From CAYNRA01 sp046293395 (GTDB lineage Bacteria > Bacteroidota > Bacteroidia > Cytophagales > Spirosomataceae): DNA of 64,000 nt. Below are positions 44,130-52,487 of the stretch, piece by piece. The notes under the pieces were generated by a model that made no database searches, had not been told where the DNA came from, and saw only the letters and a program-made list of their open reading frames with translations. Each line of letters starts with the position of its first letter. The first letter of the stretch is position 1. The stretch covers positions 496,001 through 560,000 of the forward strand of contig JBKBOU010000003.1 of NCBI GenBank assembly GCA_046293395.1. The letters run 5' to 3'. A program made the position numbers and the translations under genes.

Positions 44130-45038
44130 TTAGAAACACAAACTAGCTGCTCCAAGAAGCCCTGCATCGTTCCCGAGAGTTGCCTTTTTTATTGTCAATG
44201 TTTTGATATAGTAAGGCGTTAGCCAGTAGTTCAATTGTCGGTTTACTGCCGGGATGATATAGTCAAAAGAGGCAGAAAGTCCTCCACCGACGAGGATTGT
44301 TGTAATGTCTAGGATACGAATCATCGAGACCAATCCATCGCCCAGCATAGTACCTACTTCATCAAAGATTTGAAGTGCGAGTACATCTCCTTCGGCGGCT
44401 GCGGCTACCAAGCCTGTCGTAGAAATTGAGCCGTCAGCGGGTAGAGCCGTTTCACCAGAGAAAGCGGCACGCATCTGATTTGCCAAGTCAAGCAATTCAT
44501 TTTTTCCAATATTTCGTTCGAGTACGCGCCCATTTCTGGAAGGCATGTGCCCAGGTTCCATGGCATTTCCACCACCTCCTTTGAACACCTGTTTGTCAAT
44601 GATTGCGGCGCCGCCCACGCCTGTACCTAGCGTGACGAAGATATAATCTTCAGGTACGTCTCCTTCTCCGAAATAATACTCGCCCAACGCGGCAGCATTG
44701 GCGTCATTTTCAAGGAAAAACGTATGATTTTCAAATCGGCTTGAAAGCTCCGGAATAATATGAATGCCATCAATTTCAGGAATAGCTGTAATTTCTACCA
44801 GCGTATTTCTGTCACGGGAAATAAGACCAGGAACACCAATCCCGATTTTCTCAATGTTTTTATGCTCTGCAAGTTGCACCGCTATGGCATCACCTAGACG
44901 TTCAACAAAATGACCGGAATTTCTCCAGCTTGCCGTATCGTGGCTGTAAAAGTGAGAAATATGCCCTGTTTCTGCCTCAACAACTCCCATTTTTACGTTC
45001 GTTCCCCCGACGTCAATCCCTAGGTACTGTGCTCCCAT
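44130..45038 (-). CDS. ROK family sugar kinase lacking the zinc cysteines
   Basis: The 302-residue product starts with the ATP-binding motif LGIDVGGTNVKMGVV (residues 5-19) and contains GVPG, LENDANAAALGEYYFG with the catalytic Asp, GTGVGGAAI, and EPGH. ROK kinases phosphorylate glucose, N-acetylmannosamine or related sugars. Normally a CxCGxxGCxE zinc site follows EPGH after about 10 residues; here the stretch reads MPSRNGRVLERNIGKNELL, with no cysteine at all. The fold and the catalytic Asp are retained, so activity is still likely, but the substrate is uncertain and glucokinase is only a guess. It is the last gene of the gldB-ABC-fur-engB-ROK run, 51 bases after engB. Confidence 0.85.
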   Translation of the reverse strand: MGAQYLGIDVGGTNVKMGVVEAETGHISHFYSHDTASWRNSGHFVERLGDAIAVQLAEHKNIEKIGIGVPGLISRDRNTLVEITAIPEIDGIHIIPELSSRFENHTFFLENDANAAALGEYYFGEGDVPEDYIFVTLGTGVGGAAIIDKQVFKGGGGNAMEPGHMPSRNGRVLERNIGKNELLDLANQMRAAFSGETALPADGSISTTGLVAAAAEGDVLALQIFDEVGTMLGDGLVSMIRILDITTILVGGGLSASFDYIIPAVNRQLNYWLTPYYIKTLTIKKATLGNDAGLLGAASLCF

Positions 45039-45089
45039 TTCTTGCTTTTTTTTGATTGAATACTAATTTGATAAACAAAAATAAAAAAA

Positions 45090-45692
45090 TTATAAGTCTG
45101 TGACTGAATTAATCTCTGAAATAAGCGTTAAAACCTCATTTCTTCCTGTTGCATACTCTGAAGAAGTGATAAAAAACTCAGGTAATATCTCCCATTTTTC
45201 CGCCATTGCCATCCGAAAGGCATCGATATTGCGCAGCCCCTCCATCTTTTTCACCTTATCCGCTTTGGTAAAGATTAATTTGAATGGAATTCCTGCCTCT
45301 CCTAACTGATTTACAAATTCTAAATCAAGTTTTTGGGGTGGAATACGCATGTCTATCAGTACAAAAACATACAATAGATTGGATCTATTTTTCAAATAAT
45401 CCCATGTCATTGCCTCCCATTTTTCCTTTTCTTTGAGCGGTACTTTGGCGAAGCCGTATCCAGGTAAATCGACCAAATACCATTCGTCATTTACCAAAAA
45501 ATGATTGATTAACTGTGTTTTTCCGGGTGTAGCAGAGGTCTTAGCCAGTTTTTTTTCACCCGTCAACATATTAATAAGCGACGATTTTCCAACATTCGAC
45601 CGCCCAATGAACGCGTACTCCGGTTTATCTGGTTTAGGGCAGTTCTTCTCTAGGGTTGCACTTGTTACAAAAACGGCTGACTTTATTTTCAT
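45090..45692 (-). CDS. engB: Ribosome biogenesis GTP-binding protein EngB (YihA/YsxC)
   Basis: The 200-residue product has the G1 loop GRSNVGKSS (residues 30-38), the G3 motif DLPGYGFA and the G4 motif TKADK, all in the spacing of the EngB family. EngB helps assemble the large ribosomal subunit in the cytoplasm and is essential in many bacteria. It lies 9 bases after the Fur-type gene and 51 bases before the ROK gene, inside the minus-strand operon. The length is normal for the family. Confidence 0.95.
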   Translation of the reverse strand: MKIKSAVFVTSATLEKNCPKPDKPEYAFIGRSNVGKSSLINMLTGEKKLAKTSATPGKTQLINHFLVNDEWYLVDLPGYGFAKVPLKEKEKWEAMTWDYLKNRSNLLYVFVLIDMRIPPQKLDLEFVNQLGEAGIPFKLIFTKADKVKKMEGLRNIDAFRMAMAEKWEILPEFFITSSEYATGRNEVLTLISEINSVTDL

Positions 45693-45701
45693 TTCTTTTT
45701 T

Positions 45702-46136
45702 CTATTTGGACACAGACGCCCCACTGCATTGTGGACATCTTCCTTGAACTAAAACATTGGTTTCTTCTTTTTCATACCCGACAGGTAAATGAAAAACCGG
45801 TACTTGGACAGCATCGATGCAGGTGGTTTGTCCGCAGTCACGGCATTTAAAATGTACGTGGTCGTGGTGGTGATGTTCGTGTGAGCAACTGCTTTTACAA
45901 AGTGCATATCTTGTACCGCCTTCGTCATCTAATATCTTATGAATCAATCCTTTTTCCAGAAATGTCTTCAATGTTCTGTAAATCGTAACGCGGTCAAACC
46001 GTTCACCCAAAACACTCTCTAAGTCATTGTGTGACAATGCATTATGTTGTTCGTTAAAGACCAAAAGAATATCTTCCCGACAGCTTGTATGTCGCAAATC
46101 AAATTCTTTTAGGGTATTTCTCACTGCTGTTCTCAT
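45702..46136 (-). CDS. Fur family metal-responsive repressor
   Basis: The 144-residue product has an N-terminal winged helix (residues about 8-80) with LSHNDLESVLGERFDRVTIYRTLKTF, then the metal-binding dimerisation part with HEHHHHDHVHFKC, CRDCGQTTC and a final CPQC. The CxxC pairs form the structural zinc site and the His-rich stretch the regulatory site. Fur members repress iron, zinc or peroxide genes; the His-rich motif might suggest Zur, but this cannot be decided by eye. It lies 13 bases after the ABC transporter gene, which could be self-regulated through the operon, though I found no Fur box. Confidence 0.92.
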   Translation of the reverse strand: MRTAVRNTLKEFDLRHTSCREDILLVFNEQHNALSHNDLESVLGERFDRVTIYRTLKTFLEKGLIHKILDDEGGTRYALCKSSCSHEHHHHDHVHFKCRDCGQTTCIDAVQVPVFHLPVGYEKEETNVLVQGRCPQCSGASVSK

Positions 46137-46149
46137 ACAAACTAACCAA

Positions 46150-47970
46150 TTATTCTATTTCTGCTGGAGATTTTTCGAGTTGTAATTTGACCAAATTGGC
46201 ATACATGCCATCTGGTTTTGCCAAAAGTTCGTCGTGCTTCCCTGACTCTACGATTTGGCCGTCTTTCAGAACAAAAATACGATCTACGTGGCGGATAGTT
46301 GCTAATCTGTGCGCAATGATAATCGTTGTTCGATTTTTCATTAATTCGTCAAGTGCATCTTGCACCAAGCGTTCGGAGGCGGCATCTAGGGCGCTTGTTG
46401 CTTCATCCAAAATAAGGATGGCAGGGTCACGTAAGATTGCGCGGGCAATGGCGATACGTTGGCGTTGCCCACCTGATAATTTCACACCTCGCTCTCCAAC
46501 AAGCGTTTCCATTTTCTCCGGAAAACCATCAATAAACTCCCAAGCATTGGCTTTTTGTGCCGCAGCTTCTACTTCCTCACGCGTTGAATTTGGCTTACCA
46601 TACAAGATATTCTCGTAAATAGAACCACCAAAAAGCATAACCTCTTGTGGAACAATCGCCATATTAGCCCGTAATTCCGAAATATTATACGTTGATGCCG
46701 CCTTTCCATCGATACGAATTACACCTTTTTCAAGCGGATACATTTGCATTAATAATTGGACAATCGTTGATTTTCCTGCCCCACTTTGTCCAACAAGCGC
46801 AATTTTTTCTCCTGGCTTAATTGTAAAAGATAGTGGTTTTAAAACTTCTACATCCAATCGTGCTGGGTAGCTGAATGCCACGTCTTCATAGCGAACTTCT
46901 CCTTGTAAACGATTTACGGATAATTCTGCTAGTACATCTACTTCTGGTTTCTCGTCCAATATCTCCACCAACCGCTCTGACGCTCCGATGGATCTTTGTA
47001 GTTGTGCGTACAAATCACCTAATCCGCCCATAGACCCACCGATAAAAGTGGTATAGAATAAGAATGTCAATAAATCTGCTAATTGCATTTCTCCGGCTGT
47101 AACTAGCCCACCGCCATACCAAACCACTGCGACAATACCGCCAAACATCCCGACGATAAAAAAGGAAATGAATGCTCCCCGCAAACCAGCGGCTTTCAGT
47201 GCAATTTCAACGACTTCAGACAAAGCACCAGAATATCTTTTTACTTCCAAAGATTCATTTGTGAAGGCTTTCACTACTTGGATGGATTGAAGCGTCTCCT
47301 CGACGATGACATTTGCTTCCGCCAATTTATCTTGGGCTTTTTTAGCAAATTTTCGAATGTATTTTCCAAAAATAAGCGCTGAACCAACCAAGATTGGAAA
47401 CGTCGCCAACATAAAAAGGGTTAATTTCCAAGATAAAAACAAAATAACGCCAATACCGACGGTCAATGTGGCAATTTGCCGAAAGAACTCAGCCAATGTA
47501 ATGGACAAGACATCTTGCAATGAACTTACATCTGAGGTAATCCGGCTTGTAAGCTCACCTACTCGTCTTTTTTCAAAGAAAGAAATAGGCAAAGAAACAA
47601 ACTGTTGATACACTTCACGGCGAATATCCGCAGAAGTTCGCTCAGATACTTGCGCGAAGAAATACACCCTGAAAAAAGAAAAAATGCCTTGAGCCAATAA
47701 AATCCCACCGAAAAAGAGTGTTACTTGATTTAGGGAATACGACGAATTTCCTTCCATCACACGCGTCATTTCCCCGATTAACATAGGGAAAGAAAGTGTT
47801 GTTGCACTTGAAAGCACAAGAAAAACCATTCCAATGCCAAAAGGAATTTTATACGGCAAGACAAATCGAAATAACCGAAGTGTCTTTTTAATTCCCTCTT
47901 TACTTACTTTCACTTTGTTTTTGGGGTCGCCTTCTTCTCCAACACCGAACCCACCTCTTCTTTTTGCCAT
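46150..47970 (-). CDS. ABC exporter, fused membrane and ATPase domains (MsbA-like)
   Basis: The 606-residue product has an N-terminal six-helix membrane domain (about 35-330), then an ATPase with Walker A GQSGAGKS, the Q loop IVPQEVMLF, the signature VKLSGGQRQRIAIARAIL, Walker B ILILDEATSALD and the switch His in IIAHRLATI. Such half-size exporters act as homodimers on lipids, drugs or peptides; MsbA-like lipid flipping is the most common role in this family but is not proven here. It lies 9 bases after gldB and 13 bases before the Fur-type gene, so it is a member of the gldB operon. Confidence 0.92.
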   Translation of the reverse strand: MAKRRGGFGVGEEGDPKNKVKVSKEGIKKTLRLFRFVLPYKIPFGIGMVFLVLSSATTLSFPMLIGEMTRVMEGNSSYSLNQVTLFFGGILLAQGIFSFFRVYFFAQVSERTSADIRREVYQQFVSLPISFFEKRRVGELTSRITSDVSSLQDVLSITLAEFFRQIATLTVGIGVILFLSWKLTLFMLATFPILVGSALIFGKYIRKFAKKAQDKLAEANVIVEETLQSIQVVKAFTNESLEVKRYSGALSEVVEIALKAAGLRGAFISFFIVGMFGGIVAVVWYGGGLVTAGEMQLADLLTFLFYTTFIGGSMGGLGDLYAQLQRSIGASERLVEILDEKPEVDVLAELSVNRLQGEVRYEDVAFSYPARLDVEVLKPLSFTIKPGEKIALVGQSGAGKSTIVQLLMQMYPLEKGVIRIDGKAASTYNISELRANMAIVPQEVMLFGGSIYENILYGKPNSTREEVEAAAQKANAWEFIDGFPEKMETLVGERGVKLSGGQRQRIAIARAILRDPAILILDEATSALDAASERLVQDALDELMKNRTTIIIAHRLATIRHVDRIFVLKDGQIVESGKHDELLAKPDGMYANLVKLQLEKSPAEIE

Positions 47971-47979
47971 ACGTTTGAA

Positions 47980-48978
47980 TTAATCGGCGATTTCGCCTCT
48001 ATACTTAGATTTTTGTAAAATATCTTGTGCATTTTTATTCTCCATCACCTCTACAAACGAGAGAGTCGGATTTTGCGTTCTGTAGGCATCGACAATGCGC
48101 CAACCTACCCATTGGCCAATTCTACCAGGACATGCCGGCCCGATTTCAACCACAAAAGGGCGTTCACCGAGATATACTTCTTTCAACCGAGGCGTTTTTT
48201 CGTATAGAACCCCTTTGTCTATCAAGTGAGCCCATACCAAATCTTGTGCGTACCATGTTTTCTGATACGTGCTGTCTGCATAGTCAATGATAAGATGAGG
48301 GGGAACATCGGGCAGCATCGTTTTCGTAAATTCAAACGATTTGCCAAAATATACCATGTCTCCTACTAGCGTTTGGTCTGCCACATCAGACTTTACATAA
48401 CTATCTGATAACAAACGAATAACAGTCGGAACAAGAGACTCTTTTTGGTATCTCGTCAACATATAAACGGGTAATTGTGGGCGGTATTTAGCCTCAGGAC
48501 CAACGAATGACTCCAAGGCAATCACGATGAGTGAATCCGACACATACAGGTCGTTTTGAAGTCCTGAGAAAGTTGTATAAATAGCGGGTGCTTTGAATTG
48601 CGGATAGTAAAATTTGATACGCTTGAATGCTTCTTCAAACTGTTTCTGAATATCTTTTAAATCACCAAAATATGTGTCTGTTTGGCTGTAAAGTGCCCGC
48701 GTTTCTGGATGTTGCGTAAGTTCGTATAGATAGGATACAAATGCCGTATCGTCTGGATAAGCTCTGTAAAAAGAACGAGTAATGGCTTCATTTTCCATCA
48801 AAAATTGGGCTACTTCCTCTTTATTTTTAACCGCCATCAAGGTTTTATCCAAACGAGTAATAGACACTTCCAAGTCTATTTTGGATATATCCACTTCTTT
48901 TTCACTGGATTGGCACGAAACCACAAACAAAGAAAATAGAATACTTATCCAACCAATTATTTGCTTCATTTTTTTCAT
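47980..48978 (-). CDS. gldB: Gliding motility lipoprotein GldB
   Basis: The 332-residue product has a lipoprotein signal (LFVVSC), and its sequence is recognisable as GldB: conserved blocks ISRLDKTL-like (SITRLDKTLMAVK), YPDDTAFVSYLYEL, RYQKESLVPTVIRLL, GDMVYFGKSFEF, AQDLVWAHLIDKGVLYEK, IGPACPGRIGQWVGWRIVDAY. GldB is needed for gliding in Flavobacterium johnsoniae and is widespread in Bacteroidota, also in non-gliders. The exact biochemical role is unsettled. It heads a tight operon with the ABC exporter, a Fur-type regulator, engB and a ROK kinase. An alternative ATG lies 9 bases downstream (48969). Confidence 0.9.
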   Translation of the reverse strand: MKKMKQIIGWISILFSLFVVSCQSSEKEVDISKIDLEVSITRLDKTLMAVKNKEEVAQFLMENEAITRSFYRAYPDDTAFVSYLYELTQHPETRALYSQTDTYFGDLKDIQKQFEEAFKRIKFYYPQFKAPAIYTTFSGLQNDLYVSDSLIVIALESFVGPEAKYRPQLPVYMLTRYQKESLVPTVIRLLSDSYVKSDVADQTLVGDMVYFGKSFEFTKTMLPDVPPHLIIDYADSTYQKTWYAQDLVWAHLIDKGVLYEKTPRLKEVYLGERPFVVEIGPACPGRIGQWVGWRIVDAYRTQNPTLSFVEVMENKNAQDILQKSKYRGEIAD

Positions 48979-48999
48979 TTACCAAATCTATTCAATATA

Positions 49000-49007
49000 C
49001 AAATTTA
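49000..49007 (-). promoter_or_regulatory. Possible -7 element for the gldB operon
   Basis: Reads TAAATTTG on the minus strand, a full TAnnTTTG match, 21 bases before the ATG at 48978. No -33 TTTG at the right distance; the short leader would favour the 48969 start. Confidence 0.4.
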
Positions 49008-49053
49008 GGCAATAATTTGTCGCGATTTGCTACTTTCACTTAAAATACGGGGA

Positions 49054-50028
49054 CTAGATAGCGACTCTACGTACTTCATCCAAGATTTTCATTAAGGCAA
49101 TGCTGTCCTCTAGGCGCATCCACGTATTTTCTTTTTCATTTGCGCGAATATTAGCACAAACCGCCTCAATCTCGAAATTATACCCAAACGAATCCCTCGG
49201 AAACTGACGGGTCTCCATTAACTCTCCGTCTTCGTTGAAAATACTCACTTGCTTTGTTTCATGGAAACGTTCGTGCATTTGTATGGCTCCTTTTTCACCG
49301 TAAATCAAGGCTTCTGTCTTGGTGCGCGTCACAAATGAACTATGTAAAACGGCAACTTCACCTCCTGCATACGAAAAAAGCATACTTGTTGACTCATCTA
49401 CGCCCGTCGGGCTCCACGTACTTGTTGCCTGAATTTTAGCGGGCATACCAAGTAATAAATACGCCAAATAGGCAGGATAAATACCAATATCCAGCAAAGA
49501 ACCTCCTCCCAGCTCTTTATTGAAAGCCCTTCTTTCTGGCACAAAAGGGGCAACAAAACCAAAATCCGCGTGAATGGATTTTATTTTCCCGATTTTCCCT
49601 TGTGTTACGGCATCCAAAACAAAAGTAGTTGCCGGAAGGAACCGTGTCCATAAGGCTTCCATCAGGAAAACATTTTTTGCACGAGCGGACTCCACCATTT
49701 GGGCTACCTCTTCACTATTCATTGCCAAGGGTTTTTCACATAAAACGGGAACACCTTGCGCCAATGCTAACAGCGTGCAGGAGGCATGGCTAGCGTGAGG
49801 AGTCGCAATATAAACAGCATCCAAGGGTTTTGCTTGAAACAGTTCTTCGTACGAACCAAAAGCAGCAGGCACGCCAAAATCACTTGCAAACTGCTCTGCG
49901 CGCGCCAAGTCTGTGGACGCTACCGCAGCCAAGGTCGCATGAGGTACATGACGGAGGTCTTCCGCGAATTTGCGAGCAATTTTACCAAGACCTATAATCC
50001 CCCAATGAATTACTTTTTGATTTTCCAT
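49054..50028 (-). CDS. Gfo/Idh/MocA family oxidoreductase
   Basis: The 324-residue product has the NAD(P)-binding motif WGIIGLGKIARKFAEDL (residues about 9-25), then VYIATPHASH and the family signature VLCEKPLAMN with the catalytic Lys. The C-terminal alpha/beta domain includes GGSLLDIGIYPAYLA. Family members oxidise or reduce sugars, inositols and related diols; this one resembles the trans-1,2-dihydrobenzene-1,2-diol dehydrogenase-like group, but the substrate cannot be assigned. It is 75 bases upstream of gldB on the same strand and may be read alone or into the operon. A TAAATTTG element precedes it. Confidence 0.9.
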   Translation of the reverse strand: MENQKVIHWGIIGLGKIARKFAEDLRHVPHATLAAVASTDLARAEQFASDFGVPAAFGSYEELFQAKPLDAVYIATPHASHASCTLLALAQGVPVLCEKPLAMNSEEVAQMVESARAKNVFLMEALWTRFLPATTFVLDAVTQGKIGKIKSIHADFGFVAPFVPERRAFNKELGGGSLLDIGIYPAYLAYLLLGMPAKIQATSTWSPTGVDESTSMLFSYAGGEVAVLHSSFVTRTKTEALIYGEKGAIQMHERFHETKQVSIFNEDGELMETRQFPRDSFGYNFEIEAVCANIRANEKENTWMRLEDSIALMKILDEVRRVAI

Positions 50029-50059
50029 TTTTTTATTGGATGTAACTTTCGTTGATACA

Positions 50060-50067
50060 CAAATTTA
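50060..50067 (-). promoter_or_regulatory. -7 element for the Gfo/Idh gene
   Basis: Reads TAAATTTG on the minus strand, 32 bases before the ATG at 50028. A TTTC sits near the -33 position. Confidence 0.5.
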
Positions 50068-50139
50068 CCACAAATAAATAGAAACGCTACCCCTATCTTG
50101 CCCCGGTAGGGCAGTTGGCGTGGGGAATTACCTTTTAGT

Positions 50140-50961
50140 TTATTTATCTTTAGTTGGAATGAATGGAATCAATTCGGGCGTCATTCCTGTAAATGAATAG
50201 CCCCCATCATGAAAAAGATTTTGCATCGTGACCATCCGAGTCAAGTCAGAGAAAAGCGTTAGGATATAATTGGCACAATCCTCGGCTGAGGCATTTCCTA
50301 GTGGGGAAATTTGGTCGGCTAGTTCAAAAAAAGTATCAAATTCGCCAATGCCTGTTCCGGCAGTTGTACGTGTGGGCGACTGAGACACGGTATTGACGCG
50401 TACTTTTTTGTGTTTCCCATAACGATACCCGTAGCCACGTGCTATGGACTCAAGCATGGCTTTGGCGTCTGCCATATCTGTATAAAAAGGAAAAATTCTT
50501 TGCGCCGCAATGTATGACAGCCCAACCACAGAAGCCCACTCGTTCAAAATATCGTGCTTTTCAGCCGTTTGGAGTAATTTATGTAATGACAAAGCCGACA
50601 CATCGATGCTTTTCATGTACCAATCGTAATTTAAGTCGCCGTATGTTTTTTTCTTACGAATATTGGGAGACATCCCGATGGAATGTAGTAGGAAATCAAT
50701 ACCTCCCCCAAAATGTTCTTGGGTTTTTTGATACAAATTTTCGATGTCAGGAATATGTGTGGCGTCAGCATAAATGATTGGCGCATCACAAAGGGCGCTT
50801 AATTCTTCGAGATTCCCTAGTTTTTGGGCAATCGGGGCGTTGGTCAAGATAAATTGGGCACCTTCTTCTTTGGCACGTAGAGCGACTTGCCACGCAATCG
50901 ATTGTTTATCTAGCGCACCTGAAATAATTCCTTTTTTTCCTTGTAATAATTGAAATGCCAT
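50140..50961 (-). CDS. fabI: Enoyl-[acyl-carrier-protein] reductase (NADH)
   Basis: The product is 273 residues from the ATG at 50961. A longer frame opens at 51027, but that ATG lies within the tRNA-His terminator, and the added 22 residues match no FabI. Features: LLQGKKGIISGALDKQSIAWQVAL with the cofactor-binding loop, DFLLHSIGMSP, and the catalytic Tyr-x6-Lys in FPFYTDMADAK. FabI reduces trans-2-enoyl-ACP in the last step of each fatty-acid elongation cycle and is the triclosan target. The gene lies downstream of tRNA-His on the same strand but is separated from it by a terminator, so it needs its own promoter. Confidence 0.94.
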   Translation of the reverse strand: MAFQLLQGKKGIISGALDKQSIAWQVALRAKEEGAQFILTNAPIAQKLGNLEELSALCDAPIIYADATHIPDIENLYQKTQEHFGGGIDFLLHSIGMSPNIRKKKTYGDLNYDWYMKSIDVSALSLHKLLQTAEKHDILNEWASVVGLSYIAAQRIFPFYTDMADAKAMLESIARGYGYRYGKHKKVRVNTVSQSPTRTTAGTGIGEFDTFFELADQISPLGNASAEDCANYILTLFSDLTRMVTMQNLFHDGGYSFTGMTPELIPFIPTKDK

Positions 50962-51005
50962 GAATAAAACGGTGAATGGATGAATAAAATGAAGATAAAA
51001 GGCAT

Positions 51006-51036
51006 AAAAAAAGCGCGCCATTTGCATGACACGCTT
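51006..51036 (-). terminator. Terminator after tRNA-His
   Basis: A 7-bp stem with one wobble (AAGCGCG at 51011-51017 with CACGCTT at 51030-51036). The A run at 51006-51012 gives a U tail on the minus strand. It starts 5 bases after the tRNA 3' end. Confidence 0.75.
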
Positions 51037-51040
51037 GGAG

Positions 51041-51115
51041 GGAGGCTAATGGGGTTCGAACCCACGGCCCCCAGAACCACAATCTGGTGCTCTAACCTGC
51101 TGAGCTATAACCTCC
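51041..51115 (-). tRNA. tRNA-His (anticodon GUG)
   Basis: Read on the minus strand, the gene folds into a full cloverleaf: acceptor GAGGTTA with TAGCCTC, D arm AGCTCAGC...AGAGCA, anticodon stem CCAGA/TCTGG enclosing the loop TTGTGGT (anticodon GTG), and T arm with GGTTCGAACC. The extra 5' G (position -1) and the opposite C73 discriminator, both hallmarks of tRNA-His, are encoded. CCA is not encoded and must be added after transcription. A strong Bacteroidota promoter precedes it. Confidence 0.97.
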
Positions 51116-51128
51116 GTCTTTTGGAATG

Positions 51129-51160
51129 CAAAATTATACACTCATGCTTACTTTTGCAAA
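51129..51160 (-). promoter_or_regulatory. Promoter of tRNA-His
   Basis: On the minus strand TTTG (51157-51160) and TAATTTTG (51129-51136) are separated by 20 bases, an exact fit to the Bacteroidota housekeeping promoter (TTTG, about 20, TAnnTTTG). The -7 box ends 13 bases before the tRNA 5' end. Confidence 0.8.
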
Positions 51161-51178
51161 TGAAAAACCATAAATTTG
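51153..51178 (+). promoter_or_regulatory. Possible promoter of sbcD
   Basis: TTTG (51153-51156) and TAAATTTG (51171-51178) on the plus strand, spacing 14, shorter than usual. The -7 box is perfect and lies 65 bases before the sbcD ATG. The TTTG joins the CAAA of the divergent tRNA promoter as the palindrome TTTGCAAA. Confidence 0.45.
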
Positions 51179-51242
51179 ATAAATTAGTTTATATTCAACA
51201 AAGAACACACCACAAAGCTTGTAATCACCCCCCTACTTCCAC

Positions 51243-52475
51243 ATGAAAATACTACATACCGCTGATTGGCACTTGGGCAAAAGATTGGACGATTTTTCCC
51301 GCATGGAAGAACAAAAAGACGTGTTGCAAGAAATCGTTGCATTGGCAGATACCCACCACGTGGATGCTGTTGTCATTGCTGGTGATTTATTTGACAATTT
51401 CAATCCTTCCTCTGAAGCCACAGAATTGCTTTATAAAACATTGCACCGCCTTGGGAATCACGGGCAACGCCCCGTTATTGCCATAGCAGGCAACCATGAC
51501 TCTCCTGAGCGAATCAACGTTCCGGATACACTGGCACGCATGGCAGGGATTTTTTTCATTGGATACCCCGCCGCTGTCATCACACCAGAAAAACTAGATT
51601 CGGGCTTGGAAGTCACACAGTCAGCGCCTGGATTTATGGAATTACGTTCTCCGAATTGGTCATTTCCACTCCGGATTTTTCATACAGCTTATGCCAACGA
51701 ACAACGCATTAAGACGTATTTGGGCCAAGAAAATGTAGAAGAGGCGCTGCGCGATTATTTGGCTACGCACTGGAACGAACTCGCCCACAAATATGCTGAC
51801 GCTAACGGATTCAATCTACTTGTTACGCATCTATTTTTTACAAAACAAGGGCAAGAATTAGAACAAGAACCCGACGATGAACGTCCGATTTTGCATGTTG
51901 GAGGTGCGCAAGCTATTTATTCCCAAAATATTCCCGAAGGCATTCATTACGTTGCGCTCGGACATTTACACAGAAACCACAGCGTTGACACAAAGCCTTG
52001 CCCAATTGTCTATGCGGGAAGTCCGCTTGCGTATAGTTTTGCTGAAGACAACCAACAAAAATACGTTCAGCTTCTTACCGTAGAAGCTGGCAATTTGGTA
52101 GAAATGCAAAAAATACCTTTGACTTCCGGAAAAAAATTACTGCGGGTTCGGTTTGAATCTATTCCTGAAGCGCTTTCTTGGTTGAGTGAAAACACCGATT
52201 GTCTGGTAGAGCTAACCATCGTTTCTGATACATTTTTGGCCACCGAAGATAAAAAAGCACTCGTAGCTGCGCATCCTGGTATTATCCAGATTATTCCGAT
52301 GATTCAGAACAAAACCGAGAACAACACACAAGCAAGAATTGATTTGAGTCTCCGGATGGATGAGTTATTCGTCCAGTATTTCAAAAGCAAGAACAATGAC
52401 CAAGCACCGTCCGAGTCTTTGATGGATTTGTTCGCGGAAGTCCTGGGTCAAGAAAACACGTCTACCTCATCTTAA
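51243..52475 (+). CDS. sbcD: Exonuclease SbcCD, nuclease subunit SbcD
   Basis: The 410-residue product carries the calcineurin-like phosphoesterase motifs of Mre11/SbcD: HTADWHLGK (Asp8, His10), VIAGDLFDN, AGNHDSPER, LLVTHLF and ALGHLHRNH, which bind two metal ions. With SbcC it cleaves DNA hairpins and processes blocked double-strand ends. The sbcC gene follows after 12 bases, a typical operon. The length is normal. The start at 51243 is an ATG opening directly on the conserved MKILHTADWH. Confidence 0.96.
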   Translation: MKILHTADWHLGKRLDDFSRMEEQKDVLQEIVALADTHHVDAVVIAGDLFDNFNPSSEATELLYKTLHRLGNHGQRPVIAIAGNHDSPERINVPDTLARMAGIFFIGYPAAVITPEKLDSGLEVTQSAPGFMELRSPNWSFPLRIFHTAYANEQRIKTYLGQENVEEALRDYLATHWNELAHKYADANGFNLLVTHLFFTKQGQELEQEPDDERPILHVGGAQAIYSQNIPEGIHYVALGHLHRNHSVDTKPCPIVYAGSPLAYSFAEDNQQKYVQLLTVEAGNLVEMQKIPLTSGKKLLRVRFESIPEALSWLSENTDCLVELTIVSDTFLATEDKKALVAAHPGIIQIIPMIQNKTENNTQARIDLSLRMDELFVQYFKSKNNDQAPSESLMDLFAEVLGQENTSTSS

Positions 52476-52487
52476 AAAACAAACGAA

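Noticed and set aside
50962..51027. N-terminal extension of FabI from 51027
   Set aside because: The ATG lies in the tRNA-His terminator, and the extra residues do not match the FabI start, which begins at MAFQLLQGKKG.
50980..51246. 88-codon plus-strand open frame
   Set aside because: It covers the tRNA-His gene on the opposite strand and ends inside sbcD; no sign of a real product.
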